From positions 12,842,058 to 12,906,057 of the forward strand of contig NC_068345.1 in the NCBI RefSeq assembly GCF_014633365.1: DNA of 64,000 bases. Reading direction: 5' to 3'. This document shows positions 36,141-49,822 of the stretch, in pieces. The notes beneath the pieces are model-generated. The model was given only the letters and a program-made list of their open reading frames with translations. It was not told the DNA's origin and made no database searches. This DNA is from Diospyros lotus. Taxonomy: Eukaryota > Streptophyta > Magnoliopsida > Ericales > Ebenaceae. Each line of letters begins with the position of its first letter. Position 1 is the first letter of the stretch. Position numbers and translations under genes: made by a program.

Positions 36141-36790
36141 AGTTCTTAATCGAGTATATGAGAAATCAATAAAGCTTTTAAGTAAAATCAATCGAGTAAG
36201 TTTTAAGAGTAATTAAGTAATGCTTAGTATATTTCAAAAATAATCGATTGCAAATATAAGAGTAATTGAGTAAAGATGATAAGTGCTCGACTAACTAAAA
36301 ACTCATACTTGAGTGAGCAATGCAATTGTTTATCACCTTCAAATTAATAGAGTAAGGTACTTCTATAATCGAGTAATCTTAATTAATACTAGAGTGAATT
36401 TGTTTAGTAATCGAGTAATCTTAAGTTCAAGAATCTAGGCATCTTTTTACTCGAGTGATGTATTTTTATTAATCGAGTAATATTATTTTTATACTTGAGT
36501 GCATATATCAAATAATCAAGTAAACTTGAGTTGAAATCTAGCTAAATCTTTGGACACAAAATTAATTGAGTAATATCTCTTTATACTCGAGTAAAGATCG
36601 AAAGTAATCGAGTAAGCTGAGCTATGTAATTGAGTGGATAATACACCTTTTTATGGCTAAAAAAATAATTGAATAATGGAATTGTCATATTCGAGTAAAA
36701 CTAAAATATATTCAAATACATAATTCATCTAATCGAGTAAGGTTCAAGATTAGTCAAGTAATGCTAAAATGTGCTCGAGTATTTTCTGTC
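36140..36790. repeat. AATCGAGTAA motif cluster
   Basis: More than twenty copies of AATCGAGTAA or the related ACTCGAGT(A/G) spaced irregularly (15-50 bp) over about 650 bp, set in unrelated AT-rich sequence. Not a regular tandem repeat. Function unknown. Confidence 0.8.
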
Positions 36791-37702
36791 AGATTTCAAA
36801 AAATATAGTCATTACACTATATTTAATGAGTTTGTCTTGCTTTTCAGTTCATTTAATGCTCTTCAGACATCATGCACATATTTTATCAATATCTAACCAT
36901 TTGTTTGATGTTTATAGAGACAAAATATTACACTTGTGAGATAAACAAAACATTCCAATTGTTTATTAACTACAGCAAGTATTGAATACAAAAAATCTAT
37001 AAATAACTGATGGTGCATGCTAAAGAAGGTTACAATATTTTTGCAAGAGCTTGTGTGAGGGTCCCAATTTTTTCACTCATTTCATTTCTTTATATGAACC
37101 CAAATAAAGCCCTCCACATATAACTCATTAACGATAGAAATCCAAATTACATACACTACAATTTCCTTAAACATTATTCTTAGGACTTAACTACCCATAC
37201 ATTTCAGAGTAAAGAGTAACTAAAATCTAAATACAAAATTAAACTATTACATTCTTCTTCCCTTCGACACCCCCATGGATCTTTTGGTCGTGATGTGCCC
37301 TATACACATAACTATTCCATGAAAATCAAACTCTACTGGACTTGCCCTCATTCATGACTTTCCCCTTATTTGGAATGATACGAAAAAATATGAGCCACAT
37401 GGCCAGCAAGTATATATGAAATAAATAAGGCACTTTAAACTATCAAAGCAACATGGAATACCCAAAATAGAATCAACAAGATACATAAAAATGATGAAAC
37501 TTAACATTTACATTGAGCACCTCTATATAGTGTCTCATAGTATCGCACAACAAAGAGGGAAACAATAGAAAAACTAAACAAGAAAGATTAACCCATTTTT
37601 ATTAGACAAAAGATGAGGAGATTTAATCATTTTTATTTGACACATCCGTGGCATATTATTCCCCATCATGCACCCATACTATTTTGTACCACATCATACA
37701 CC
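36791..37702. other. Intergenic or transposon-derived sequence
   Basis: No recognisable ORF. The right end (37620-37707) is the integration site of the large-LTR element. Confidence 0.35.
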
Positions 37703-37707
37703 CATAT

Positions 37708-40700
37708 TGTAATGCCCCGTCCTTTTAGAAAGCATCACTATGCTAGGGCCCATCATATAAATATACATTCTCTTTCCTTTATACATTTCTTAAACCTCAA
37801 TTACCGTATTTCAAAGAGAAACCCCCAACATATCATTACAAATGCGGAAGCGATAATCGAAACCTGATATAGTACATTTACTTTAATCATAGCATAAGAA
37901 TCCGCACCATAGTTTAACATCATATCTATATAAGCCTTAATACATGGAGACTTGATTCCCGAGGTAACAACTAAACACTTAAGGTGTAATCAAATGATAC
38001 ATTAAACATAAATTGACATTTCTCGACTTAACTGAAACATATCCAAATCTTCATGAACAGATAAAATACCGGAATCACATGCTGAATCCACTAGACACGT
38101 CATCTCGTGTCGTCATATCTTAATCACTTCCTTGCCTAAGCTACAAGTCTCGATTGGAACTGTAACGCCCCACTTTTCCAAATACACAACAAAACCAAAG
38201 GTTACATAGGATCCATAGTACATGAAGTTAAACTAAACATTGGCCTCCTCGTAGCCTTTTCTCTTGCTTGTCTCTGAGGTACCCGGCATGCTAATATACT
38301 TGGGACGTTGAATGTCACAGGGGTATGAAACACCCAAGTTAGATAATGACATCTAAGTGAGTAACTCAGAAAATGAGAGTACATGCGTGCAAATGCAATA
38401 ATGCCATTATGAAATCCACCCTTGTGGTAGCAATGCCAAGGTGTTGGAATCACCCCCACGGTCATCATAGTGACTCCTGGCTCATCACCAGAGCTCGAGA
38501 TCTTCTATGATGTCCCAACAACTAGCCACAGTCTCCAACATGAACATAATGTATGACAAAGCAAAAAAAATATGCATAACCAAGGGAAAATATGACATGT
38601 AAGCCACAAAGGCATGATATGCAAGCCAACATCCGCACACAAGTGAAGCAACAAATGCTCAAAGTATCACAAAACATGCAGGAATCACTCACCTTGATCG
38701 ATTACCTTAGGAAGCACGATTTACAACGAGCGAAATGAGTTTTCTCGTAATTTTTCTTACTGCTTGGCACAAACTTTGAGAAAGACCCAAAAATTCTGTC
38801 AAAGCTCATTCTTCCTCAACTTTCTACCTTCTTTTCGACAGCGTTTCCTCTCTCAAACTCCTTTTCTTTTCCTCCTTGCTTGGTACCTAAAATGAATAAC
38901 CCCAAAGCCCTTATTTATAGGAAACTTCGGCGAACCAAATCGCGCCACGTGTTGCGTCATCATTCCATCCATGAGCATCCAATTAAAATATGCCACGTGT
39001 CCTTAGAGATTTGTGCCTCCACATGTTTAATTAGATTTTCAAGATTTCCCATCATTACATCCCACACGGTAAATTACATTTTCTACATCCCATCATTACA
39101 CCTTTAATTAACAACTACATCCCACATGGTTAATTGTATTTTCCACATTTCTCATCATAACACTTCAAATCCTATCTCCAAGTGGCCAATGAATGCTTGC
39201 CACATGTCCTTAGGGATAAGGTTTGGAGACTTTTGCAAACTTGGAGACTAAGTAAGCTTTTCTTTGGCCAATCACGCAATGCCACCTCAAGGGGTCATTA
39301 TGAGCCATCATGTGACTTTATCTTATCTTCCAAGTGGCCAATGGTTGATTGCCATGTGTCCTTGAGGATAAGGTTTGAAGACTTTTGGAAGCTAAGTCTT
39401 AAATTTCAAAATGATCCAACGATGGATTAAATGTTATTTGAGATCCGCAATCATGACTTAACTATATTAGAATAAGTTTGGAATCCGCAATCATTACTCC
39501 CAAATGATTTAGTTGGTCCAGTTCATTATTCCAATGATCAAGCTACAGGTTTCAAGAACTACACCTTGGCCCAAACTTTTCGAGTAATTTACACTTAGGC
39601 CCTTGCAACTTGGTCCCCGGACCATTTTTAATTGCACTTTTTGGTCCCTGAAAAATAGATAAATTACACTTAGCACCCCAAGATTTTAGGTAAATTACAT
39701 TTTTACCCGAACTTCAGTATTTACGATTTTGCCACTGGTTCAGAAACTGAACCTTTGTCTCAAGGCTTTTATAATCCCTTGAAACCACTTATTTCCTCAA
39801 GAATTAGAACCTAACAATCTTAGGTATTACCTTATTTTTTATTTGAAAATCTGCGATGTTACAGGAACATTGAATGTTCCAGGGGCATAACCTAAGTTAG
39901 ATGACGAATCATCTAAGTAAGGGAATAATAAACATATTTCATGCATGAATGAAAACATGCAAAATGTCATTTCCATATCATTTCGGTTTGAATCGATCTC
40001 ACCCAACTGTTGCTCCCCATTTTTATAGCCTCCTTACTAGGCCGAGGTGTATGGGTGCACCATTAGTAGAGTAGCGGTGTCAGTCCATAATCCCAAACCC
40101 TTATGCGATGCATAATCAATAATAACATCGTGTACATATACACATTTCATTATAGCATGTAAATGCAATCTACATGACCTATTCTCATCAAGACATAACA
40201 ACATGATAAAATCATTTACTTAAAATTAGGTTTTTGGGTGGAACCTCTTACAAACCAAGCATTTTTCATAAAACTAAATCCAGTTGGGAAGTACCATTTA
40301 CTTTCTCAAGCTTATCGGGTTACCTCGATATTTGTGCCTTACCTTAAAATTTATGTATAATCTCGATTTGCGTGCCAACCTCAAAATTCGCATAGGTCAC
40401 TTTAACTTAAGCCTCAAAGCATCTTAGTCACCGCATTTATTTAAATAAGTATTAAAACCTATTTTTTCATAATTTCTTGCATTTTCTTTATTTTTCTCTC
40501 TATTTCTTCTTATTTTTTCTCAGTAAATCCAAACTAAATATTTCTCAAATATTTCACTATGACAATTCATAAAATAATATTCCTGAATTTTTAAAATTTT
40601 CTAAGAAATTTTACTCACCTTAACTTAGCCTCTCAGGCTTTCTCGGTATGCTTACCATATCTTCGAAACGCATGACCACAAAATTTACTTGACTTGGCAT

Positions 40701-42033
40701 GCTTCTTTAGTTTTAAATAAATTCCTATAACGATTCGGGATTTTTTTAGGAATTTTTTTATTTTTTTCTATTTCTTTTCTTTTCTTTTTTCTTTTTCTTT
40801 CTTCTCATATTCCTTCTTCTTCTTGCAACTCACGAACAACATGCTTCTTCTTCTCTTTTCTTTTCTTTTTTCCTTCCTTCTTTTCTTTTTCTCTTTTTTC
40901 TTTCTTTCTTTTTCTTCTTTCTCCTTCTTCTTCTTCCATTCTTCTTCTCATGTTCTTCTTCTTCCTGCAACCTGCCTCTACGCCTGCGCCATGCCCAACC
41001 GCTGCACGATTGCTGTAACCGGCCACCGCAGCCTCGCCGAGCACCTCCAGCCTTGCTGGAATGTCGTGGTTGCTTGTTACCCGCGGCCTACCTTCACGCT
41101 AGCCACAGCTCTTGGCCGCCCCTGCGTGCACTGCTTGAGCTCTTTGCTCACGGTCATGGCTGCTAATCGATTCCATCGGCCACCCTCCATCTCACTCTCT
41201 CAATCTCTCTCTTTTGCTTCTCACTCTCTCGATCTCTGTCTTGCTACTCTCAACCATTTTGATTTCAAGAGAGAAAGCCACCGCTTGCTCTCTTCTTCAC
41301 TTCCATTCTACATTTGCTACCTATTTATAACCAATTCATCACCAACTCTCCTACCTTGGCCATCCTTCCTTGCATGAAAATTACACCATTTTCAGCCATC
41401 ACATTTGCAGGGCATGAAGTTGCAGGGCATGGCTTGGAGTTTACAGAGCATGGCCATTCACGCACACACGCGCACAGATATATATATATATAATTGTATA
41501 TTACATTAATAATAGAAAATTTTCACATTTAAACTCCAATTTTATCTCTATTTCATCTATGTAATTCCCTAATTGCAAGTATACCCTCAAACACTAAATT
41601 AATTCGCATTATGATACCGAAAACTCAAAATTAATTTTTCATGACTTACTCGATAAGGATGATTTTGCCCCAGTATCTTCGCCGGGCTATCTTTTCATCC
41701 CAAAACCACTGTAGGGTTGATCCTTGTGAGAAACCGAAGCCCCCTCAAGCTTCCGTTGACTTCCCGAAAGTCCCCTATGACAATTCGATTTTACAGCCTA
41801 AATGGCAATTAGATTTTAGTTGTACCAAAAATCATTCTTGATTCGATTTCTTTCGATACCATAAATCTTAACTCGGAACGCTCATCGACACCATATCATT
41901 TTCCTTAGACAATTTCACTCCGAGGCATTCCCTACAGTTGATTCAGTACTTATAACTGCTATCAAGCCAATTTTTCGATATTTTAAACTTGTTTAAATTA
42001 CGTGGAAACCTCACGAAAATATGGGTTTTTACA
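37708..42033 (-). repeat. 3' LTR of large-LTR element (left in window), with nested insertion
   Basis: TGTAATGCCCC...GGGTTTTTACA. Without the nested solo LTR and one target copy it is 2618 bp, against 2567 bp for its partner; the two align throughout with many point differences. A pyrimidine tract built of TTTTC words spans about 40750-40960. Confidence 0.88.
38161..39863 (-). mobile_element. Nested solo LTR (1703 bp)
   Basis: TGTAACGCCCC...GATGTTACA, flanked by perfect 5-bp duplications GGAAC (38156-38160 and 39864-39868). The uninterrupted partner LTR reads straight across this site near 47560. Its own sequence includes GACGTTGAATGTCACAGGGG and AGTTAGATAATGACATCTAA, so it is a shorter relative of the family it landed in, in the same orientation. 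Confidence 0.88.
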
Positions 42034-42046
42034 TTTTCCCCTCCTT
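42034..42046 (-). other. Polypurine tract of large-LTR element
   Basis: Minus-strand AAGGAGGGGAAAA directly before the LTR start. Confidence 0.75.
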
Positions 42047-42413
42047 GCAAAAATTTCATCCTCAAAATTTGCCATATGTTCTATATCTCAAAATTCTATC
42101 CTCGAAATTAGCACCTGATTGATCAAATAACTAGGGAAGAACATACCTCAATACCTTATTTCAAATAATCCTATTGTAGCTCTTCATAGGAAATCACATA
42201 TCCCAAGGAAAATTTATACTGACTATAATTCTCCCTTAATCACAAGATCTTTAGCTCGTATATCCTATTCGAAACTTGAGAATGCTGCCGCGCATCTCAA
42301 ATTAAAACCCTAGGTTGACCATGCTCATTAATCCCTAAACAAGTACACTTGCATACCTTCTGTATCTTTTTCACTAGATCCCGCTAAACAACCAGGCTAG
42401 CATTAAAAACAGA

Positions 42414-43672
42414 CAATCCATTCGGCACTACACTCATAGTTAGCAGGCCAACAAATCTCCAACATCTGACACTCACAGTTATCCACTAGGTCCTGCGTCA
42501 GGCACCTCACTGCCACGCACTAGTGATATGAAGTAGTGCAGTTGTAGTCCTCTAGGAACTCCATCTACCGTCGCTACCTCTCGTTCAGCTCCTTCTACGA
42601 GAATCCATACCTCAAGTTCCTCGTGGTTCGTGAGCACATTAAAATCTCCTACTATTCCAGTAGTGTCTCTATAATCTCGAGAGCACATACCACATCTGCC
42701 AGCTCCAAGTCATACATCGAGTAGTTCACTCTGTGCCTTGGTGTGATCCATACACAATTATTCGGTCATGTTGCACTAACATGCAACCCAATCCTTTGAG
42801 CTATCACAAGCCCTCACTGCATCCAGTAGATCATTCTCATTTAACTCCCTTCACGAGTCCTCTCATGGACACAACTATTTCAGAGAGTTCCTTTACGAAC
42901 CCTTGACAACAGTTTGCCAACCTCATAAACTTCCAATCATTTCATAGACAGTTAGGGATCCTATCATAGTGCTCTGGTCCCTTGGAACTTGGATCCTAGT
43001 CAAAACATAACATTCACGGTGTTACTTAAACTTTGGCATCTGATAATCCATTCGGCACTACACTCATAGTTAGCAGGCCAACAAACCTCTAACATCTGAC
43101 ACTCACAGTTATCCACCAGGTTCTGCATCAGGCACCTCACTGCCACGCCCCAATAATACGAAGTAGTGCAGTTGTAGTCCTCTAGGAATTCCATCTACCG
43201 TCGCTACCTCTCGTTCAGCTCCTTCTACAAGAATCCATACCTCAAGTTCCTTATGGTTCGTGAGCACATCAAAATGTCCTATCGTTCCAGTAGTGTCTCC
43301 ATAATCTCAAGAGCACATATCGCATCTGCCAGCTCTAAGTCATACATCGGGTAGTTTACTCTATGCCTTGGTGTGATCCGCACACAATTATTCAGTCATG
43401 TTGCACTAACATGCAACCCGATCCTTTGAGCTATCATAAGCCCTCACTGCATCTAGTAGATCATTCTCATTTGAGTCCCTTCACGAGTCCTATCATGGAC
43501 ACAACTATTTCAGAGAGTTCCTTTACGAACCCTGACAACAGTTTGCCAACCTCATAAACTTCCAATCATTTTATAGACAGTTAGGGATCCTATCATAGTG
43601 CTCTGGTCCCTTGGAACTTGGATCCTAGTCAAAACATAACATTCACGGCGTTACTTAAACTTTGGCATCTGA
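42414..43672. repeat. 630-bp tandem duplication in element interior
   Basis: Unit about 42414-43043 is repeated at about 43044-43672 with few changes, for example TTCGGCACTACACTCATAGT at 42421 and 43051. No conserved ORF spans it. Confidence 0.9.
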
Positions 43673-46600
43673 CCATCTCCTTGGCAGTTCACTAAGCAAC
43701 TCAGACCTTGGGTTCCAGACCCATACTGCGAGACAGCCTACAAGTTTCTTTGGCACGTTAGCCACAAGCTCATTTTTAGTCTTCTGTCTTGGTCCCTAGG
43801 CTCAGATCCGTTGTTTACAAGTCACACACCCATGATGCTATCCTTATTCTAGAGCCTCCTTATCCCGTCTCCGAGAGTTGTAGTTGACCCTACTCTCATC
43901 ACTCCTGATACTTTTCTCAGGACCAGTCTAAATCTCCAATTCTCATGGATCCTCGATCCACTTTTTGAAGTTACACTAACTCAGGTTACCAACCTTTGCT
44001 CGAACCTAACCTCTATTCAGAACTTTTGGTTCGACTCCCGAAATCTATCAGGACATCTGACCTTTCAAAACTTTTAATCATCATGGTGCTTATGACAATC
44101 AATTTTGTTTCATGTTCACTAATATGGAGCCTCATGCTCTCATCATTTCTTTCTCAATTTGCTTACGACCTAGCAAGCCAATCTCTGTCTCAACATCTAT
44201 TATGATGTTCCCTAACATTATCCTCAATGTTCCTCTTGCGTCTCCCTATCCGAGCAGTACACCAATATCATCAATAGACACAACTACCACGCGACTTCAA
44301 TGTAGATGCTACTTTGGTCAAATCATCAAATCACGACTCCATTGCCGTATTCAAAATGCCTCATTCCCTTATCGTAACCTTGATTGCACATTGATCATAA
44401 AAATATCCCAGCCACTTGCAGCTATTTTATAATTCATCAAATTCGAGGTAAAGATATCGACTCTTAATTATCACTTCTTTCAAAACATGATAATTTACGT
44501 CCTCAATCAAGCCACTTATAGCTAAGCATCTAATAACCTCAAACTATTATTGACAATTTCATCATTAAGAAATAATTTCGATAAATCTTCCGAGAATACC
44601 ACCTGGCATTTCCCATTTTTCTTACGAACTTTAACTAATTGCAAGCACTTGTACCATAGATCAACAGGCTCCTTATAATCATAACTTGCTAACATCACTC
44701 AACGATACATCTCTCAATTTCCCCACCAGGCTACCTAGACTAACTGTCTAGCCATACGAGTTCCATTCTCCATAATCAAAAATCTCGGATTTCTAATCGA
44801 TTTAGGTTTGCAGCTTTTCCTACTATGACCCATTATCCTGGCACATCTGCCATTACTTGATTCTCTCAATCACGCCAAAGATTTGCACAATCTTCAAAAT
44901 AACAATCCATAACTATACTACCAGCTAGAGTAGGCAGGTACTTACGTGACCTATAGTACTCCAATCTTCGCTGGATTTCTTCTTGAAAACTCTAAAGTTT
45001 CATCACGAATCCTTAGATCCTCAATCAATTCTTTCAAGAAATTCCTCAAGAATCTCAAACCGATTTATCTCCAAAAATCCCAAATCAGATCACAATATTT
45101 GGTTCCAATCATCTTCCATGGACTCAATTTTTTTGCAACTATGGCTCTCAATCCACCATTCATCATGGTGCTTCCGAGTTCTCCTCGTCGAGTTGACCAT
45201 CGACAACTTTACCTGATTTCGAAGGTCTATTTGGCACATTGAATCGTAGTCACTACCTCTGTTGACTAGGTTGCCTCATCATTCTTTTTACGGTCGATAC
45301 GACCTATCAAACAACTCTTTCCTTTTTGGTACCTGAACTCTACCTTGAACCGAGTTTTCTATCTCACAACTCATCATCAAGGTTTTAGACTATCCATGCT
45401 CCACTACCTAAAATCTCATTTACCGAGAATCCACTGACTCTCGCATTTCATTCTTCAGATCCAGTTGACTATCGGCACACGACCATTATATTAGTTCTTC
45501 TTAGGCACTATACTTACCGTCAGCCAGCACACAAGTTGTCATCATCACCTCGATCACATAGTAGGCTCACTCCTACACCATACGTCGACCCTCACACGAG
45601 CACATCTTGGGTGAAAACTGCACGGTCTCATCGTAGTCCTCCCAGAATTATCATTCGTAGTCGCTGCCTCGAGTCTAACTTCTTCTGCAAGAACCTTCAT
45701 TCTAGGCCCTCATCATGGCCAGTGATCTCTTCACCTCATAGGTAGCGCCTAAATGGCTCACGAGCATGCATCTTCCCTGTCCATTTCATACGTCGGGTAG
45801 CTTTTCCTTTGCAACCCAACTCTTTTTTTGAGATAATTGCAAACACGTCCATCTCATGATCTTATTGCCATACTAGACACCAAGTTATTCTATTCCTCGA
45901 GCCTCGCATTGTTCATCTTGTCACCCTCTCCCAAGATGACCGCGAACTTCGATGCAATTCTTTAAATAAGACACTCAATCCATTTTATTTGGGGTTGATT
46001 CCCTAGGCTTTCGGCCTCGATCAATCATAGCTAGTGGCACACCTTGCATCCTAGACCATTAGGACTTAGACCCATACAAGGTACAGACCCTATTGGGTTG
46101 TCCCAGATCTTCAGCATCTGATTATCTCCCACGCAGTTTGCTATGATGCTTCAATCGACGGGCTCCGTGTACCTTATCGCAAGCCATCCATTAGCCCTCT
46201 GCACGTGGGTCCCTAGATCAAGATCTGTCACTGTGAACACTGAAGCAGTAGTGCCATAATGCTGCTAGGGTTCCTTATCCCGTCTCTACGAGTAACATCG
46301 GTTGTACCACTACCAGCTCATTAATTGACGTAACTCATATACCATCACTTGGCCATCTTCGGCCTCTTGCTTGACCCAATCCGTTGGATCCTTGATCTTT
46401 ACATCTCATTTCCGAGACAGTAAATGATCCTTGAAAATACTTATCATTTGATCCTAATTCTTTAGCTAGGCCTATCACATCAGACTAATCATCCATGATT
46501 CGATCATCGTCGATAACCACAGTTATCCTATCATTTCTCGCAATGATTTCGACTAATGACCTCAAATCAAGAGTCTCTAAATCTCTTGGATCCATAATCA

Positions 46601-47095
46601 TGGTTACCGAGTCAATCCTGACACCTGAATCATATCATCGGTTCCTAACTTCAATAACTAGATGATTTTGCTTGTACTAGCCCCCATTAGGCTTTTACTA
46701 TTCACTGGTAATAGTAATCATATACTAGAATAGTGTTTGTACGTGAATAGTATACTAGGTAAGTTCCTAGGAAAGAGAGGTGGGTCACAAATGGACACAC
46801 TTAAATACCAAGTCTTTCCTTAGCCAGAACTTTCCTATACATGCACTTCCACTACACAACACTTAAATCTAATAACCTTTAAGCCTTCAACCGACAAACC
46901 CCAAATCTCCAAATAGGGATTTTGTCTTACGAACCATTAGTCTCTTTCCCCTAAACTTCCACTTGGGGTTCCTACTAACTAGTTCTATCAATATCGAATC
47001 CTCTTAAGTCTCTAAATTACTATTCCCTAATCTCCAAATAGGGTTTAACTCTGCTATCAATTATATCAGTCACTTAAGGCTTCCAATAAACTTCA
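43673..47095. other. Interior of large-LTR element without recognisable coding
   Basis: Short ORFs on both strands only. I saw no RT, integrase, protease or gag motif. Confidence 0.55.
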
Positions 47096-47107
47096 GCTCT
47101 GATACCA
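47096..47107 (-). other. tRNA-iMet primer-binding site
   Basis: Minus-strand TGGTATCAGAGC, the plant initiator-methionine primer complement used by many LTR elements, 2 bases from the end of the 5' LTR. Confidence 0.9.
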
Positions 47108-47109
47108 AC

Positions 47110-49676
47110 TGTAACGCCCTGTCCTTCTAGAGGGCGTCACTATGCTGGGGCCCATCATATAAATACACATTCTCTTTCCTTTATATATTTCTTAAACCTC
47201 AATTACTGTATTTCAAAGAGAAACCCCCAACATATCATTATAAATGCAGAAGCGATAATCGAAACCTGATATGGAACATTTACTTTAATCATGACATAAG
47301 AATTAGCACCATAGTTTAACATCATATCTATATCAGCCTTAATACACGAAGACTCAATTCCTAAGGTAACAACTAAACACCTCAGGTGTAATCAAATGAT
47401 ACATCAAACATACATTGACATTTCTCGACTTAACTGAAACATATTCAGATCTCCATGAACAAATAAAATGCTGAAATCATATGCTGAATCCACCGGACAC
47501 GTCATCTCGTGCCTTCATATCTTAATCACCTCCTTGCCTAAGCTGTAAGTCTCGACTGGAACGTTGAATGTTTCAGGGGCATAACCCAAGTTAGATGATG
47601 AATCATCTAAGTAAGGGAACAATAAACATATTTCGTGCATGAATGCAAAAATACAAAATATCCTTTCCATATCATTTCGGTTTGAGTCGACTGCACCTAA
47701 CTGTTGCTCCTCATTTTTACAGCCTCCTTACTAGGCCGAGGTGTATGGGTAAACCCTTGATAGAGTAATGGTGCCAGTCCATAATCCCAAACATTTATGC
47801 GATGCATGATCAATAATAACACCGTGTACATATGCACATTTCATTATAGCATGTAAATGCAATCTACATGACATATTCTCATCAAGACATGACAACATGA
47901 TAAAATCATTTACTTAAAATTAGGTTTTTGGGTGGAACCACTTACAAACCAAGCATTTTTCATAAAACTAAATCTAGTTGGAAAGTACCACTTACTTTCT
48001 CAAGATTATTAGGCTACCTTGATATTCACACCTCACCTCGAAATTTGTGCATAATCTCAATTTGCGTGCCAACCTCAAAATTCTCACAGGTCACTTCAAC
48101 TTAAGTCTCAAAGAATCCCTAAGTATTAAACCTATTTTTCCATAATTTCTTACATTTTCTTTATTTTTCTCTCTATTTCTTCCTATTTTTTCTCAATAAA
48201 TCCAAAATAAATATTTCTCAAATATTTTCTCAAATACTTCACTATGAAAATTCATAAAATAATATTTTTGAATTTTTGAAATTTTTTAAGAAATTTTTCT
48301 CACCTTTACTTAGCCTCTCAGGCTTTCTCGGTATGCTTGTCATATCCTCAAAACGCGTGCCCGGATAATTTACTTGACTTGGCATGCTTCTTTAGTTCCA
48401 AATAAATTCCTAGAACGATTAGGGATTTTTTTGAAAATTTTTCCTATTTTTCTATTTTTCTTCTATTTCTTTTCTTTTCTTCCTTTTTCTTTTCTTTTCT
48501 TTTCTTTTCTTTTTCTTTTTCTTTCCTCTCCTATTCCTCGTTCTTCTTTACTGCTTCTTCCTGCAACTCACGAACAACATGCTTCTTTTCTTTTCTTTTC
48601 TTTTTTTCTTCCTTCGTTTCTTTTTCTTTTTTCTTTCTTTCTTTTTCGTCTTTCTCCTTCTTCTTCTTCCTGCCACCTGTACCATGCCCAGCTGCTGCAT
48701 GATTGCCGCAACTGGTAATCACGGCCTTGCTGGAACACCACGGCTGCTTGCTATTGCGGCCTACCTTCGCGCTCCCCAATGCTCCCGGTCGCCCCTACGT
48801 GCACCGCTCGAGCTCGCTGCTCACGGTTATAGTCGCTGATCGTTTTCTTCGGCCACCCTCCATCTCACTCTCTCGATCTCTCTCTCTTGCTTCTCACTTT
48901 CTTGATCTCTCTCTTGCTTCTCTCGACCATTTTGATTTCAAGAGAGAAGGCCACTACTTGCTCTCTTCTTCACCTCCATTCTCCATTTGCTACCTATTTA
49001 TAGCCAATTCACCACCAACTCTCCTGCCTTGGCCATCCTTCCTTGCGTGAAAATTACACCATTTCAGCCATCACATTTGCAGGGCATGAAGTTGCAGGGC
49101 ATGGCTTGGAGTTTGCAGAGTATAGCCACTCATGCACACATGCGCACGGATGTACATATATATATATAATTGTATATTACATTAATAATAGAAAATTTTC
49201 ACATTTAAACTCCAATTTTATCTTTATTTCATCTATGCAATTCCCTAATTGCAAGTATACCCTCAAACGCCAAATTAATTTGCATTACAATACCGAAAAC
49301 TCAAAATTAATTTCTCATGACTTACTCGATAAGGACGATTTCACCCTAGTATCCTTGCTAGGCTATCATTTTATCCCAAAACCATTGAAGGGTTGTTCCT
49401 TGTGAAAAATCGAAGCCCCCTTAAGCTTCTGTTGACTTCCCGAAAGTCCCCTATGACAAGTCGATTTTGCAACCTAAATGGCAGCTGCATTTTAGCTATA
49501 CCAAAAATTGTTTTCGATTTGATTTCTTTCGATACCATAAATCTTCCTTAGACAATTTCACTTTGAGGCATTCCTTGCAGTCGATTTGGTACTTATAACT
49601 ACTATCAAGCCAATTTTTCAGTATTCTAAACTTGCTTAAATTACGTGGCAACCTCACAAAAATATGGGTTCTTACA
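47110..49676 (-). repeat. 5' LTR of large-LTR element (right in window, 2567 bp)
   Basis: TGTAACGCCC...GGTTCTTACA. Partner of 37708-42033. A pyrimidine-rich tract of TTTTC words lies at about 48425-48670, followed by C-rich sequence. Confidence 0.88.
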
Positions 49677-49822
49677 CATGTTATGACTCATAACACCATG
49701 CAATCATGCACATGTTTCATTAATCACATATGGTCCTTGGGGCTCATACATAACACATTCGCTCCCAAGGCCTTAAAATGCATATAGAATACATATCATC
49801 CAATAAACCATTTCATTCTAAA

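Larger units (their letters stand above)
37708..49676 (-). mobile_element. Large-LTR non-coding retrotransposon (LARD-like), minus strand
   Basis: Two LTRs (37708-42033, including a nested 1.7-kb insertion, and 47110-49676) flank 5.08 kb. The primer complement GCTCTGATACCA (47096-47107) lies 2 bases left of the right LTR, so the element reads on the minus strand and uses tRNA-iMet. A polypurine tract (minus AAGGAGGGGAAAA, plus 42034-42046) borders the other LTR. Flanks CATAT and CATGT are a 5-bp duplication with one change. The interior has no ORF over about 110 codons and no gag or pol motif I recognise, which fits a LARD or a fully decayed gypsy element. Confidence 0.82.

Noticed and set aside
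40805..41377. Open frames on both strands through the TTTTC/GAAAA-rich tract (also 48374-48839)
   Set aside because: They are simple pyrimidine-tract translations inside LTRs; both LTR copies have them but in shifted frames, and no domain is visible.
44946..45745. Plus-strand frames in the large-LTR element interior as genes
   Set aside because: Overlapping short frames with no recognisable motif and on the strand opposite to the element.
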